Assembly (NCBI GenBank): GCA_002682825.1
Contig: NOKP01000017.1
Span: 744,001 to 808,000, forward strand
From: Neonectria sp. B-13
Lineage: Eukaryota; Ascomycota; Sordariomycetes; Hypocreales; Nectriaceae
DNA length: 64,000 nucleotides
Reading direction: 5' to 3'
Positions 53,590 to 63,700 of the stretch are shown here, piece by piece. Under the pieces are notes generated by a model. That model ran no database searches and was not told where the DNA came from. It was given only the letters and a program-made list of their open reading frames with translations. Each line of letters starts with the position of its first letter. The stretch's first letter is position 1. Both the position numbers and the translations under genes were made by a program.

Positions 53590-54837
53590 ATCCAAGAACT
53601 CGAACGTCTTCTGCGCCAACAACGCCCAGGCTCCAATCTTGGCCGTCAGACCGCCCTCGGCCACATCCGTCGGTACCCAGACCTCTTTGTTGTTGTCCGG
53701 GACGTTGGTGAGAAGTCTATGGATTTTGAATGTGCTGTCTTCAGCAGACGAATACATGTCTCGCCCAGCGCCAGGTCCTGTAAGAAACACGGGGCACGTA
53801 ATCTTATCCAAGATCGGAATTTCGCCATCTGCCGGCTCCAAAGTGAAATCCTTGAACCGTCTGAACATAGCGGTAGGCTTGTCGACACCCATACTGCTTT
53901 TCCCCAGGTCGATCTCCCAGCCTGCCTGGAAGTTTCCTCTACCATGCCTGTCTGTGAACATGTCGAAGGTCCCGTCTGGAACCCAGCCGCTGTCCCACAG
54001 CTTGAAGAACGCCTTGGGGGCACGACTCAAGCACAGCTCCCATAGGCTGAAGAATGGGTCAATGGATACGCATGCTTTGATCCGGGCATCAGTCGCAGCA
54101 CGAAGGGCGAAGTAACCGCCAGTTGCCGCCCCCGCCATTGCAATTCTCTCTAGATCAAGTTCCAAGGTTGGCTGAGACTCTGATAGATTGCTGAGGAAAT
54201 CTATCATCTTCCCTGCAACAAGCTCAAAGTCTGGCCTCAGAGGGATCTTTGATTTCTTCAGAAGCAGCCCTTGACCGGGGCCTTCGAGGCAAAGGACTGC
54301 ATAACCAAGCTGAGGCCCGGTGTGCCCATACAAGAAGTATAGCTCCTCCTTTGTCGAATCGGCTCCTGCTGCATACATGACCACGGGTATCTTGCCAGGC
54401 AGTCGCGCATATTGAGGAGGAAGAAACAAGTACCCCGGAAGACTGATGCCTTCCTCGTACGGAATCTCTACACACAAGACTTCGCCGTCCATCAGAGTCG
54501 TGGCCTTTTTGAAACAGCCCATCGATCGTTCGGTAAAGGGGACTACCCGGGCATCATCGTTACTGAACATGTACGACGTTGCCCGAAAGTAGTTGGAAGC
54601 TCGAAGGTACGCGTTTCGCGCGAGTTGTCTGTAGCCAGCCTTCGCCGCTTCGTCTGCGATCCGTTGCGCCCGCTCTGCTTGATCATTCCATGCAACATAC
54701 CAGGATTCGGGGTCATCCTTCTTGATGTTGCCGACAGCACTCTTGAACTCGCCAACGTCGCAGCCGCCGCTTGATGCACTGCCCAGAATTCGGGTCAGTT
54801 CGAAATCGAACATGAACGAGCTGGAAAAGGTAAACAT
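53557..54837 (-). CDS. Ayg1/FrsA-type alpha/beta hydrolase lacking catalytic Ser and His
   Basis: A single exon of 426 residues. The N-terminal helical part ESWYVAWNDQAERAQRIADE with RNAYLRASNYFRATSYMF, then GISLPGYLFLP, CLEGPGQGLLL and PLRPDFELVAGKMIDFL, is the pattern of fungal hydrolases related to Ayg1 (a polyketide-shortening enzyme) and FrsA. The nucleophile elbow, usually GxSxGG, reads IAMAGAATGGYFALRAA: the serine position is alanine. The C-terminal EGGLTAKIGAWALL lacks the histidine normally in EGxxxHC-type motifs. Both losses argue against ordinary hydrolysis. Homologous hydrolases occur beside PKS-NRPS genes in cytochalasan-type clusters, where they assist pyrrolone formation. It probably serves the megasynthase at 60799. 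The promoter contains GCACTTTTTGCGGT at 55129. Confidence 0.83.
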   Translation of the reverse strand: MFTFSSSFMFDFELTRILGSASSGGCDVGEFKSAVGNIKKDDPESWYVAWNDQAERAQRIADEAAKAGYRQLARNAYLRASNYFRATSYMFSNDDARVVPFTERSMGCFKKATTLMDGEVLCVEIPYEEGISLPGYLFLPPQYARLPGKIPVVMYAAGADSTKEELYFLYGHTGPQLGYAVLCLEGPGQGLLLKKSKIPLRPDFELVAGKMIDFLSNLSESQPTLELDLERIAMAGAATGGYFALRAATDARIKACVSIDPFFSLWELCLSRAPKAFFKLWDSGWVPDGTFDMFTDRHGRGNFQAGWEIDLGKSSMGVDKPTAMFRRFKDFTLEPADGEIPILDKITCPVFLTGPGAGRDMYSSAEDSTFKIHRLLTNVPDNNKEVWVPTDVAEGGLTAKIGAWALLAQKTFEFLDKHFDIKRPEL

Positions 54838-55128
54838 GGTCTAGTTTGATGGTGGGAGCCTAAAATAAAAGACAATGCAATATAATTAACGCAGATGTGG
54901 ACCAGGTATTGAGGGCGTTCGCGAGAAGATTCCGCGAGTAATGCATGTGAAAGTCCGTGCTACTTCTACTTTACTGTGACGCATAATAGGTAATTGGATG
55001 TGACCAGGCCATTGCTCTCAGGTTTCGGTATATACCACGCCTTGAGGACTTGCAATCGTGCTCATGCATCATTGCAATTCGGTCCCGAAGGATGAGCGGC
55101 CGGATCGGAAGCCAACATGTGTACTTCG

Positions 55129-55142
55129 GCACTTTTTGCGGT
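55129..55142. promoter_or_regulatory. Shared 14-mer GCACTTTTTGCGGT, copy 2
   Basis: The site lies about 290 bases before the hydrolase start and is identical to the 14-mer at 51962-51975 before the short-chain dehydrogenase. Candidate binding site for the neighbouring Zn2Cys6 regulator (56763). Confidence 0.45.
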
Positions 55143-55189
55143 CGGGACTTTTGTTTTTGGGACTCGTGTTCTTGGTTTGCTGGTGCATT

Positions 55190-55830
55190 ATATAGCTTCT
55201 TACATTTTTAAGTACTATAAAGAACTATTACGTAAGATGCTACTCAAGATAAGGCTCCGATTATTAAAAGCAATGTAATATAGTTTTTAACTAAAGTAAC
55301 ATATTTATAGTATAGAATTACCATAAGTATATATTATTCTATATTAACTTGGCTATTTTATTCTCTTTTAAATTTAAAATCTTATTATTCTTAGTCTTAT
55401 TATAGTCTTATTCTTTAGTAAAACTGTACTAAAATAGTATTTCAATTATAGTTTACTTATTAAACTAGATATTACTTTATCTTATATTTTAAACTAATTA
55501 CTTTAAGTTTTATATTATTTTTCTAATTAGACTTGTAATAATTAAAATTAGATATATAATTATTAAAATTACTAAAATATATTATATATTTATTTCATAT
55601 ACTAAAGCTAACATTTATACTTTTTAGCTATTAGTATTTTCTTTATTCTTATTCTTAATTATATAATAATATACTATTTTATATTACTATTATAATCTAG
55701 ATTACTTAATATAGTATTCTAATCTACTTAATTATTAAAGTATATACTCTAGGCTCACTATACACTCCTGTTCAAGTAAGAGTAGAATTACTCTTATATT
55801 AATGAATTCTAATACAACCTTGGAATCTTA
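55190..55830. repeat. AT-rich block, probable RIP-mutated repeat DNA
   Basis: About 640 bases are dominated by A and T with many TA steps and no open frame, in sharp contrast to the roughly balanced composition around it. In ascomycetes this is the usual look of transposon relics mutated by repeat-induced point mutation. No terminal repeats or coding remnant can be made out, so the source element is unknown. Confidence 0.6.
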
Positions 55831-56762
55831 TGTAAGAGTCAAAATAACATACCCAACTTCAATAGACCAATCAGCCGTTAGGCCAACAGATGAACCAATT
55901 CAAGTAAGCTAGCGTTACCGAATTGCGCCACACAACTGGTTAAAGGTCGGCAAGGGCTCGGCTTCCGGCCAGCCGCCGTCTCCTTGCATCTCGGCGGATG
56001 CAACGCCACCAACGGAGAATACCTGCAGGTGGTCTCTACTCTTTATATGCAGAGGGGGAGGGGCCCCCGCACGTTTGTTGGATTTGTGAATGGAGAGGAA
56101 CCCTTCCGGATAACTGGACTTTGCTTCTATTGAACAAAAAGAGCTTGGTATGTTGGTGTACCGTCCCAGTGTTAGGTCATTTCGTCTACGAGGAAGCCCT
56201 TCAGCTATCCATTTTCCTGCTTCACCTTTGGCCTGGCGGCGGTCATCGGTCAGTAGGCATAGATTCAGAGACTCGAATACGTGCCGCTATGGATCCTCTG
56301 CAACTATGCGGCACGTCCTCACGTAACTGGGCTTATAAGATCAAAGCAATGTGGGGATTTGATGCCGAATGATCGACGGACCGTCCCGCCCCTGTCTTAC
56401 GTGCATTACCGGGCGGCACAGTCGAGATCCGACTCGCGGCTGTGCTCGAAGGATGCCCTGCTGTTGAGATTATTATTGGTGCATTTCTGCAGCCTTCCCT
56501 GAGGGTCTCACTGAGGTCTCATCTGTTACGGGCCAGGGCTGACGTGGGATAAGACATAACCAATTAGCATAGGAAGAGTAAGATATGAGGCAATTCTCAC
56601 AGACCATGATTGGTGCTTATTCGAGCTACCCAGCTGCCCTAAGATAGGCAGCTTGATAAGTTGTATAAATAACTATCTACCATATGTTTACCATATTGAT
56701 ATCTCCACTATGTCAGCATGGGTCGGTGAGATTCCTCACGTCACCTCTTCGGCTTTGAACCG
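55831..56762. other. Intergenic, upstream of AflR-style regulator
   Basis: About 930 bases contain only short frames (such as 55998-56372) without recognisable content. It should include the regulator promoter. Confidence 0.45.
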
Positions 56763-58217
56763 ATGTCTGAAGTTGCCAAAACTCATCAACGGCAGCAACA
56801 AGTCGCATGCGACCGATGCAGAGGCCAGAAGCTGCGATGCATACGAACGCCAAACCGCCATGATTCCTGTGAGAGATGCCACAGGGCCGGTGCGACCTGC
56901 GTTGTCGATCCGTCGGTGCGCATGGGCCGGCCCCAGCGCGCAGACAAGAAACGCCGGGGGACGGACAGCTCGCAAAAGTCCCGGTCGGCATGTTCGCAAG
57001 ATTCATCGGCCGGCCTCCGGATGCCATCTCAAGCAACTAATCAAGATCTTACGACCAACTGTAACATGTGGTTGGACAATGGCTCGGAAGACGCGGTTGA
57101 TTCGGGTCCGGCGGGGACTCGGTATCTCCAGTCTCTCGATTTCGGACTGCACAACAGCAGCGCCTTGGACGATGACGAGATGCGGGTACCTGCTCCAGAG
57201 GACTTGCTTCACGTGAACTTCGATTTCGTCTCTCCTCAAATACCTCGAACGCTGTCGGATCTCGGCATGTACGAGTTTGGATCCGAAGCGACAAGCGACG
57301 TATTGGAGCCATCCGCCCAGTTCATATCCACTGAACCTCGAGCAGCCAGTGGCAACAACACTACAGCAGAGAAGCCAAGCACTGACGCCATTATCTCTGC
57401 TTCATCGTCGTCGTGGTCACAAGAAGCCGTCGAGAAGCTGTCAGGTCTAAACGTGGAAATTCACCGGCAATTGACCACCGAGCCCAGCTTGATGGACTCA
57501 GCGGGCCAGAGAAGCCAGCTCTCGTGTGCCGTTGTGTCCATGATTCAAGGGTTACAAACATTTCACGAACTGCTCGTCGAGATCCTCAGCACTACAAGTC
57601 AGAATTCTCTCGAGGCAGCTAGTCGTACTTCGCAGAAGAACGGCGCTTCGTTGCAGAACACTGCAACATCACAGAACACGCAGCATCGTCCAAGCAGCAT
57701 ATTGAGCCTCGCGGGTTCCGGCACAGTTTCCTTGTCGAATACAAACTCCGACACCCGACACGTTCTAGAGAGCCCACCTCAGTTTGCCTGGCTCGATATG
57801 CCTACGAGTCTTCTCGTCATGTCTTGTTATACCAATCTCATACAGCTTTGTCGAGACATCTTCGCTGCTATCCGAGATGCCCTACCCGTCCCAGGTCACC
57901 AAGCAACTCTGCTTGAGCTGTCGGGTTTTCACATCGGCGGGGTGGCAGTCCATGAAGACTCTGATTTGCAAATCATAATTCTTACTCAAGTCGTCGTCCG
58001 GCTCATTGACGGAATTGGGCTCTACCTAGGCTACCCGTGTAGCTCCACGGCCGAAATAGATGAGAATAGCCGTCCCGGAAAAGCGATCTCACCGCAGCTA
58101 CTAGACTTCGTACTGGGACCTGAGGGCATGCAGGGGCAGCCGTCTTGTAAAGGGCAAATAGAAGCGTTGAGGGAAGAGATACGGAATCTAAGTAAGATTG
58201 TTTATAAACTTATATAG
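56763..58217 (+). CDS. AflR-style Zn2Cys6 regulator
   Basis: A single exon of 484 residues. The zinc cluster is at residues 16-46 (cysteines 16, 19, 26, 36, 39, 46; [11 protein letters not shown] ... [11 protein letters not shown]), near the N-terminus and preceded by Gln-rich QRQQQ. A basic linker follows (RADKKRRG). The rest is Ser/Thr-rich with a helical C-terminal segment ([59 protein letters not shown]) like the AflR-type regulators that sit inside secondary-metabolite clusters and activate them. The full fungal-specific domain is absent. Its position 2.6 kb from the megasynthase 3' end and near the hydrolase suggests it controls that cluster. AT-rich DNA lies on both sides. Confidence 0.88.
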   Translation: MSEVAKTHQRQQQVACDRCRGQKLRCIRTPNRHDSCERCHRAGATCVVDPSVRMGRPQRADKKRRGTDSSQKSRSACSQDSSAGLRMPSQATNQDLTTNCNMWLDNGSEDAVDSGPAGTRYLQSLDFGLHNSSALDDDEMRVPAPEDLLHVNFDFVSPQIPRTLSDLGMYEFGSEATSDVLEPSAQFISTEPRAASGNNTTAEKPSTDAIISASSSSWSQEAVEKLSGLNVEIHRQLTTEPSLMDSAGQRSQLSCAVVSMIQGLQTFHELLVEILSTTSQNSLEAASRTSQKNGASLQNTATSQNTQHRPSSILSLAGSGTVSLSNTNSDTRHVLESPPQFAWLDMPTSLLVMSCYTNLIQLCRDIFAAIRDALPVPGHQATLLELSGFHIGGVAVHEDSDLQIIILTQVVVRLIDGIGLYLGYPCSSTAEIDENSRPGKAISPQLLDFVLGPEGMQGQPSCKGQIEALREEIRNLSKIVYKLI

Positions 58218-58911
58218 GGAAGATTAACCTACAGTTGTAGGGAATCCAGTATGGTTTTCTTTAAAAGGTGTTTTTATCTTAGACTCTACGTATTTAGAGA
58301 TTGTTCCTTATCCTATATGATTAAATGGATAATATTGCAAAATCAAGTAATAGAGTATTTATTAAATAAGATCTTAAGTCTAAGACTTTCACTCTTATTC
58401 ACTCTGCATAACCCCTAGACGCAAAGTAATAGGTCCAGATCCTTACCTATAAGGAGTCAAGGGCCCGTAGTAGTCTACCCGTGTTGGTAGGGACCTGACC
58501 CTAGTTAACCGGTGTCCCGATTTACACCTAATTCGTAAGGCAACAGCCGACATCGCAGATCCAGATGCCAACAGCAGCGTCTTCCCCTTTCTAGCTCGTT
58601 AGATCAATCATACCACGATATTCCTATGCTTCCTGCCGCGGCCTAGATTTCACTAACCCGTCTTTCTCGTTCACTTCTGCATTCTTAGCACCTGTACATG
58701 AATTGGTGGTATTACGGCGGAGTAGATAGATTTTGGTTTGTATAGTATATGTGTAGGGAAGAAGATAGTGATGCCTCACTCCATTACCAGGAGGCCTTTT
58801 GTATTGGCGCCGCAGCGACGCAGTAATGCGGCGCTCAATTAACTAAATTGTACAAAAGAACAGGCCCCACCGATTTTATTCCTGCAAAGTCTGAGCTTTT
58901 GCAACCCTACC
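58218..58911. other. Intergenic, partly AT-rich
   Basis: The first 170 bases or so are AT-rich. No gene or recognisable element was found in these 694 bases between convergent genes. Confidence 0.45.
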
Positions 58912-59286
58912 TCACCTCACCACTATCGCCGCGCCCACAATGCTGCACAACAGCAAATGGGGAACCGGACTCTCCCCCAGCTTCATGTCCGAGTAGAAGC
59001 CTACACCCAATAGTGCAAGGGATAACTTCAGCCCGAAACTCCTGAGCTCCTCTGACAGAAGCAGAAACGTTATGGTGATGTTGATCGAGACGAAGACGTA
59101 TCTCAGGGCACCATCAGAGATGCCAGCCCACCTGAAGACGGCCTTGTTGTGTTCGGGCAACTTTTCTTCTAGGTTCCTGGAGAAGGTGGGCGTGAACTTG
59201 GAGGTCAGATGCGCTTGGACGCAGAGCGCACTGAAGCCGGCGATGCTGTATGACAGTATATCGCTCAGGAGGTGGAGGGAAGTCAT
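58912..59286 (-). CDS. Small four-helix membrane protein (DoxX/DUF4267-like)
   Basis: A single exon of 124 residues from the ATG at 59286; the open frame itself begins only with GTG. Four hydrophobic segments are seen: [54 protein letters not shown] and [16 protein letters not shown]. The size and topology resemble small DoxX/DUF4267-type fungal membrane proteins, but no diagnostic residue was identified. It is divergent from a second small membrane protein gene at 59979. Both lie between the regulator and the megasynthase, so they may belong to that cluster. Function unknown. Confidence 0.6.
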   Translation of the reverse strand: MTSLHLLSDILSYSIAGFSALCVQAHLTSKFTPTFSRNLEEKLPEHNKAVFRWAGISDGALRYVFVSINITITFLLLSEELRSFGLKLSLALLGVGFYSDMKLGESPVPHLLLCSIVGAAIVVR

Positions 59287-59978
59287 GGCGGTGCGAGGAG
59301 CGATCAGTCCGTCACTGAGCACAGTGTAGATACTTGCTGATGGGCTCTGTCAGTGAACAAATTCTTTCCTATTGGTAGAGACAATAACGGATATAACAAG
59401 CATGGGAAACTCCGCTTCACATACAATGATTGTGGCAAGGTGTTCGCTCACCAGATGCCGATGGAACGAAGACTGTTTTGGGATCGCAAGAGAAACCATT
59501 CGAACTGGGGAGTAAAATATACGGCAAGACATAAGACGTGGGGAGTCTGACATGTTACGAATGTCCGGCTTGGCTTTCACGTGTCAAATCTCCCGAACTC
59601 GAACATGCTCTCGGGGCTTTTCCACCCTTTGCCTGCCTTTGACAATCGGGACTTATTTATTGTGGAACCGGTATTCCGTCGACTGCTGCGATATGCATGC
59701 ATGACCTTGCTGCTGGTGCCGTAATCATCAAGCCGCTCTTGCCGATCCACCAAATAATCATGCTGATGAAATCGTACCATCTGGCGTACAATTATCGCGA
59801 GACCTGTAAGCGTCTTTCGGCTGCTACCGGCCCCCCAGCATCCCGTGTGATACTCACGAATCATCAGGGCTTCTTTATAAAAGTACAGAGTATACGGTCG
59901 TCAACCAATTTCACTAAGCGAACAAGTCCGACTCTCAATTATCTACCAAGCAAAGTAAATCAATAATCTTCGGCTACC
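59287..59978. promoter_or_regulatory. Divergent promoter region of two small membrane-protein genes
   Basis: These 692 bases separate two divergent starts. Short frames are present without motifs. The 14-mer GCACTTTTTGCGGT was not found here. Confidence 0.4.
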
Positions 59979-60467
59979 ATGTCTCTCATCGCATTTTCAA
60001 TTCGCCTTCTCCGCCTTCTCCCGGCTCTTACTTCCACATGGGTCCTCACGTTCGCTCTCGACGAACACCTCATCTTCGGAACCTGGATGCACCCTTCCCT
60101 CCGCGAGCGCGCAAACGCCAATCTCCCAGCTTGGTGGACCAAGGGAGGCCTGCGGTGGCGCTGGGTCCTGATTATAGGTTATCCCCTCAATTACGCTCTG
60201 GGCATCCTCAATCTGCTCATCGATCGGCATGAACTTCAAGCCACCGGCTCAACATCGTGGTACACCATTGGCTTACTCTTCAGCATTGCGCACATGGCAT
60301 ATTTGACGACGGCTCTGAGATGGATTGGAAATATTGAACGTGGCTTTCCCGAGGGAAATGTTACGTATTCGATGGGGAGCTGGTTGAGGATGAACTGGAC
60401 TCGGGCCTTGATAACGGACTTTCCGGCTTGGGTGTGTTTCGTTACTGCAGCGTTGAAGGTACTCTAA
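59979..60467 (+). CDS. Small integral membrane protein
   Basis: A single exon of 162 residues. Hydrophobic spans include [56 protein letters not shown] and [17 protein letters not shown], giving about four helices. The conserved-looking stretch [20 protein letters not shown] followed by LPAWWTKGG is polar and could face a binding site; it recalls small DUF1772/anthrone-oxygenase-like membrane proteins of moulds, though I cannot confirm the family. It converges on the megasynthase gene (331-base gap) and is divergent from the 124-residue membrane protein. A role in the nearby biosynthetic cluster is plausible but unproven. Confidence 0.68.
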   Translation: MSLIAFSIRLLRLLPALTSTWVLTFALDEHLIFGTWMHPSLRERANANLPAWWTKGGLRWRWVLIIGYPLNYALGILNLLIDRHELQATGSTSWYTIGLLFSIAHMAYLTTALRWIGNIERGFPEGNVTYSMGSWLRMNWTRALITDFPAWVCFVTAALKVL

Positions 60468-60798
60468 AGCTAGAATGGCAATAAAGTAAATGACTTGCGA
60501 AGGGAGTGTTATGATACTTGATATATTGGTACTTGAAAATTCACAAGGACTCGTCTCGCAGAAAGTCGGAATCCAAGAATGAGGTAAAACTAAATACTTG
60601 ATTAAATAACAAAATCAATTTCCATATTATTGAATTAGATGCATTAAACTACATGCTTTAAAGAAAACAAAATGACCAACGAACGGCAAGTGAATCGAAA
60701 TGAAATCAAAAGTCCCACCACGCCCTGTCAAGCTAAGAAATACCAAGTGAGAATCAAACAAGAAATAACGACGAAAAAATAGAGACCCCTAGAACGCC
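60468..60798. other. Convergent intergenic region
   Basis: These 331 AT-leaning bases hold the 3' ends of the membrane-protein gene and the megasynthase. Nothing else was seen. Confidence 0.45.
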
Positions 60799-63700
60799 TT
60801 ACAAGCCTTTTTTTGACTCCTCCGTGTTCAACAACAGCTTCTGTCCAATCCGTAGGCCCTGCCCTTTGTCTGTCGAGCGGAGGAACTCGCCGACCAGAGG
60901 ATTCATACCATTTTGGATGGCCTTGTCAACCCAGTCATGCATTGCCAGTGACTCCCACGGAGGATCGTCATTGGGACTCAGAATAGTTTTGATCGACTGT
61001 GCAGGAATAACCTTCTCTCCTGCGTGATGAAGGTATTCCACTCCAGTTGCTGTAGTGCCGTCTAGTCTCTCCTGCAAGACAGAGCCAACGATGGCAGCAG
61101 CTGCTTTCTCGACACTGATCAGATCGACATGACCACTCCATTTACTGGAGTCGGGGAGGGCTTTGATGAGTGACGAATACTTGAGAATATTGGGCACAAT
61201 GTCGTCTTCTCCCGCCTGGTCGCCGGTGATTGATGAGGGACGGTGGATGAAGGTTGGGAGACCAAATTGCCTGGTTGCCTTCTCGAGGAACACCTCGCTG
61301 GTCCATTTCGATGCCGCGTAGCCATCCGCGAATGACGGCCCAGGGGGAAACTTTGCGAGTGACTCGGGAGCCAGAGTGTCTGACCTGTTGAGTTTCCCAA
61401 CTGTGGCGGTGGATATGTAGTGGAATAGAGCACGGCGAGGAAGTGCGAGTTTGACGAGCTCCTTCGTTGAAAGCACGTTGGACGCCCTGAGGGAGCTGTA
61501 TGATTTGAGGAAAGAAACATCAGCACCGTTGTGCACAATGACATCCGCCGAGTTGAAGATGGAAGCAGCTTCTGCTTCTGACAAGCCACACCGCGGTTGT
61601 GTCAGATCTCCATGGTGGATGACAACCTTCTTGGAACCAGCGAACTCTGCAAGCCTATCGCTATTGCGAACGGCGATGCAGTGGATTTGGTTCACGTTGG
61701 GGGCTTCAATCAGGAGACGCATCAAGTAATTGCCGAGGAACCCTGTTGCGCCACTAACGACGATAGTCTTGTGAGAGCTGTGGCTTTGCATCGGCGCTTG
61801 CTGCACGTTGAGCTGTGACCAGCTGGGTGGGACTTGGGTTTCAGCGTCCCAGTCGACCTCAGTTCTTTCGCCAGATGAGAGATCCCGTATGGCCACTGCC
61901 ATGGCTCCGAGTGTGCTGCTTTCAAAAAGACGCAACAGCGGAAGATCTACTTGGAATCTACTCTTCACGAGCTGTCGAAGCTCGATCAGGAGCATGGAGT
62001 TGCCGCCAACCTGGAAGAAGTCGGAGGCTTCGTCGATGGTGTAAACCTCCTGCAGCTGCTGCGGCAAAACATCTTTCCAGATCTGGGACAGCTTAGATTC
62101 CGTTTCTGTGAGCTTGCTTGTCGGCGCCGCGTTCTGTTTCGATGTGCTTGGAAGGTCCAATCTCTGGAGGGCTCGCCTGTCGATCTTGCCAGATGTGTTC
62201 AGCGGCATGGAGGCGATAGGGATGATGGCCGCAGGGCACATGTACTGCGGGAGTGGAAGCGAGGCAGACAAGACGCGAAGGTACTCCTGCTCGTTGTTGA
62301 GTGAGGCGCTGGACGATATAACCGCATGGGCGACAAGGATGGTTGGATCTCCACGAGGAGTGACGATGACCTCTGTAAGTCGTCCTTCAGAAGCGTTCAG
62401 GATTGACCGTTCGACGTCTTGCATCTCAATGCGAAGGCCTCTAAGCTTGATCTGGGTGTCTCCTTCGATGCGGCCGAGAACTTCCAGAGTACCGTCGGGC
62501 CTGAGTATTCCCTTATCTCCAGTTCGGTACATCCTGTTCCAGCCCTTCTCTGCAGCAGAGGCGGATGCCTGGGGATCCTTCAGGAACTTCTTCGCAGTTT
62601 CATCAGGCTTGTTCAGGTACTCAAGGGCCACACCTGCTCCACCGATGCAAATTTCTCCGGGGAATCCAATCGGCAGAGGAGCCGCGTTCTCATCGACGAC
62701 GTAAACCGTGCAGTTCGGAAGGGCTCTGCCAGCGGTTACATTCTGGGCAGCACGTGGAGCTTCCAGATCGACCTCCAGCTCGTTGGAGGACATGGAACAC
62801 TCTGTCGGGCCATAGGCGTTGAATGCGCGGAACGGATGATGAAATTGCTTCTTGAGCTCTTGGAACGCTTGCAGAAGCTGGGGGGTGAACTGCTCACCAC
62901 CCGCCGTGGCAAATCTCCATGAGGTGCTCCGAAGTAGGCTTTCAGAGCCGTGTCGAAGCCACGCCAGATATTCGGATGGAGTTGCACTGGTGTATGTAAT
63001 GTTCTGCTCCAACAAAATCTTTGCCACAGCAGAAGAGTCCTTGCGGAGTGATTCCGGGACAATGACGAGGATTCCTCCGCTGGCTAGGGCCATGAATATC
63101 TGGTTCAGGGACATGTCGAAACCCACTGAGCTTTGCTGTAGAACGGTCTCGCATCCAAATCCATGTGTGTAGACCAGGGCCTCAACGTGGTTGCGCAAGC
63201 TTCCATGGGAGAGGACAACACCCTTTGGCACCCCAGTGCTACCACTAGTGAAAAGAACTGCAGCCGCGTCCCTGGCATGGACCGTAACTGGGCAGATAGA
63301 TGTCGTCGCGCTGGGGAGAGTGGAAACGTCCAGGACAGTGACAGATGGCGTGAGCCCGAGGCTACCAGCTTGCGCAAATGTCGTACCGTCGAGGAGAAGG
63401 GCAGAAGGTTGACATTCTGTGAGCATGTGCCGGAGCCTCCCTTCTGGCAGATTGCAGTCCAGCGGGGCGTAGACGGCGCCAACCCGTAGGACGGCGAGCA
63501 GGGAGAAGACGAAGCTAGGGGAAGCCTGTTGATAGACTGCAACCACCGACCCTGGTTTTATGTCTGCTTGCAGCAAAGCAGAGGATACACGGTTGACTTC
63601 TTCCCCAAGTTGTTCCCAAGTCCATGACTTGCCGGTAGGCTCTCGCAGCGAAATGTCTTTTGGGCGACTTGCAACCATGGCGTCGATGCGGTGCACCAGG

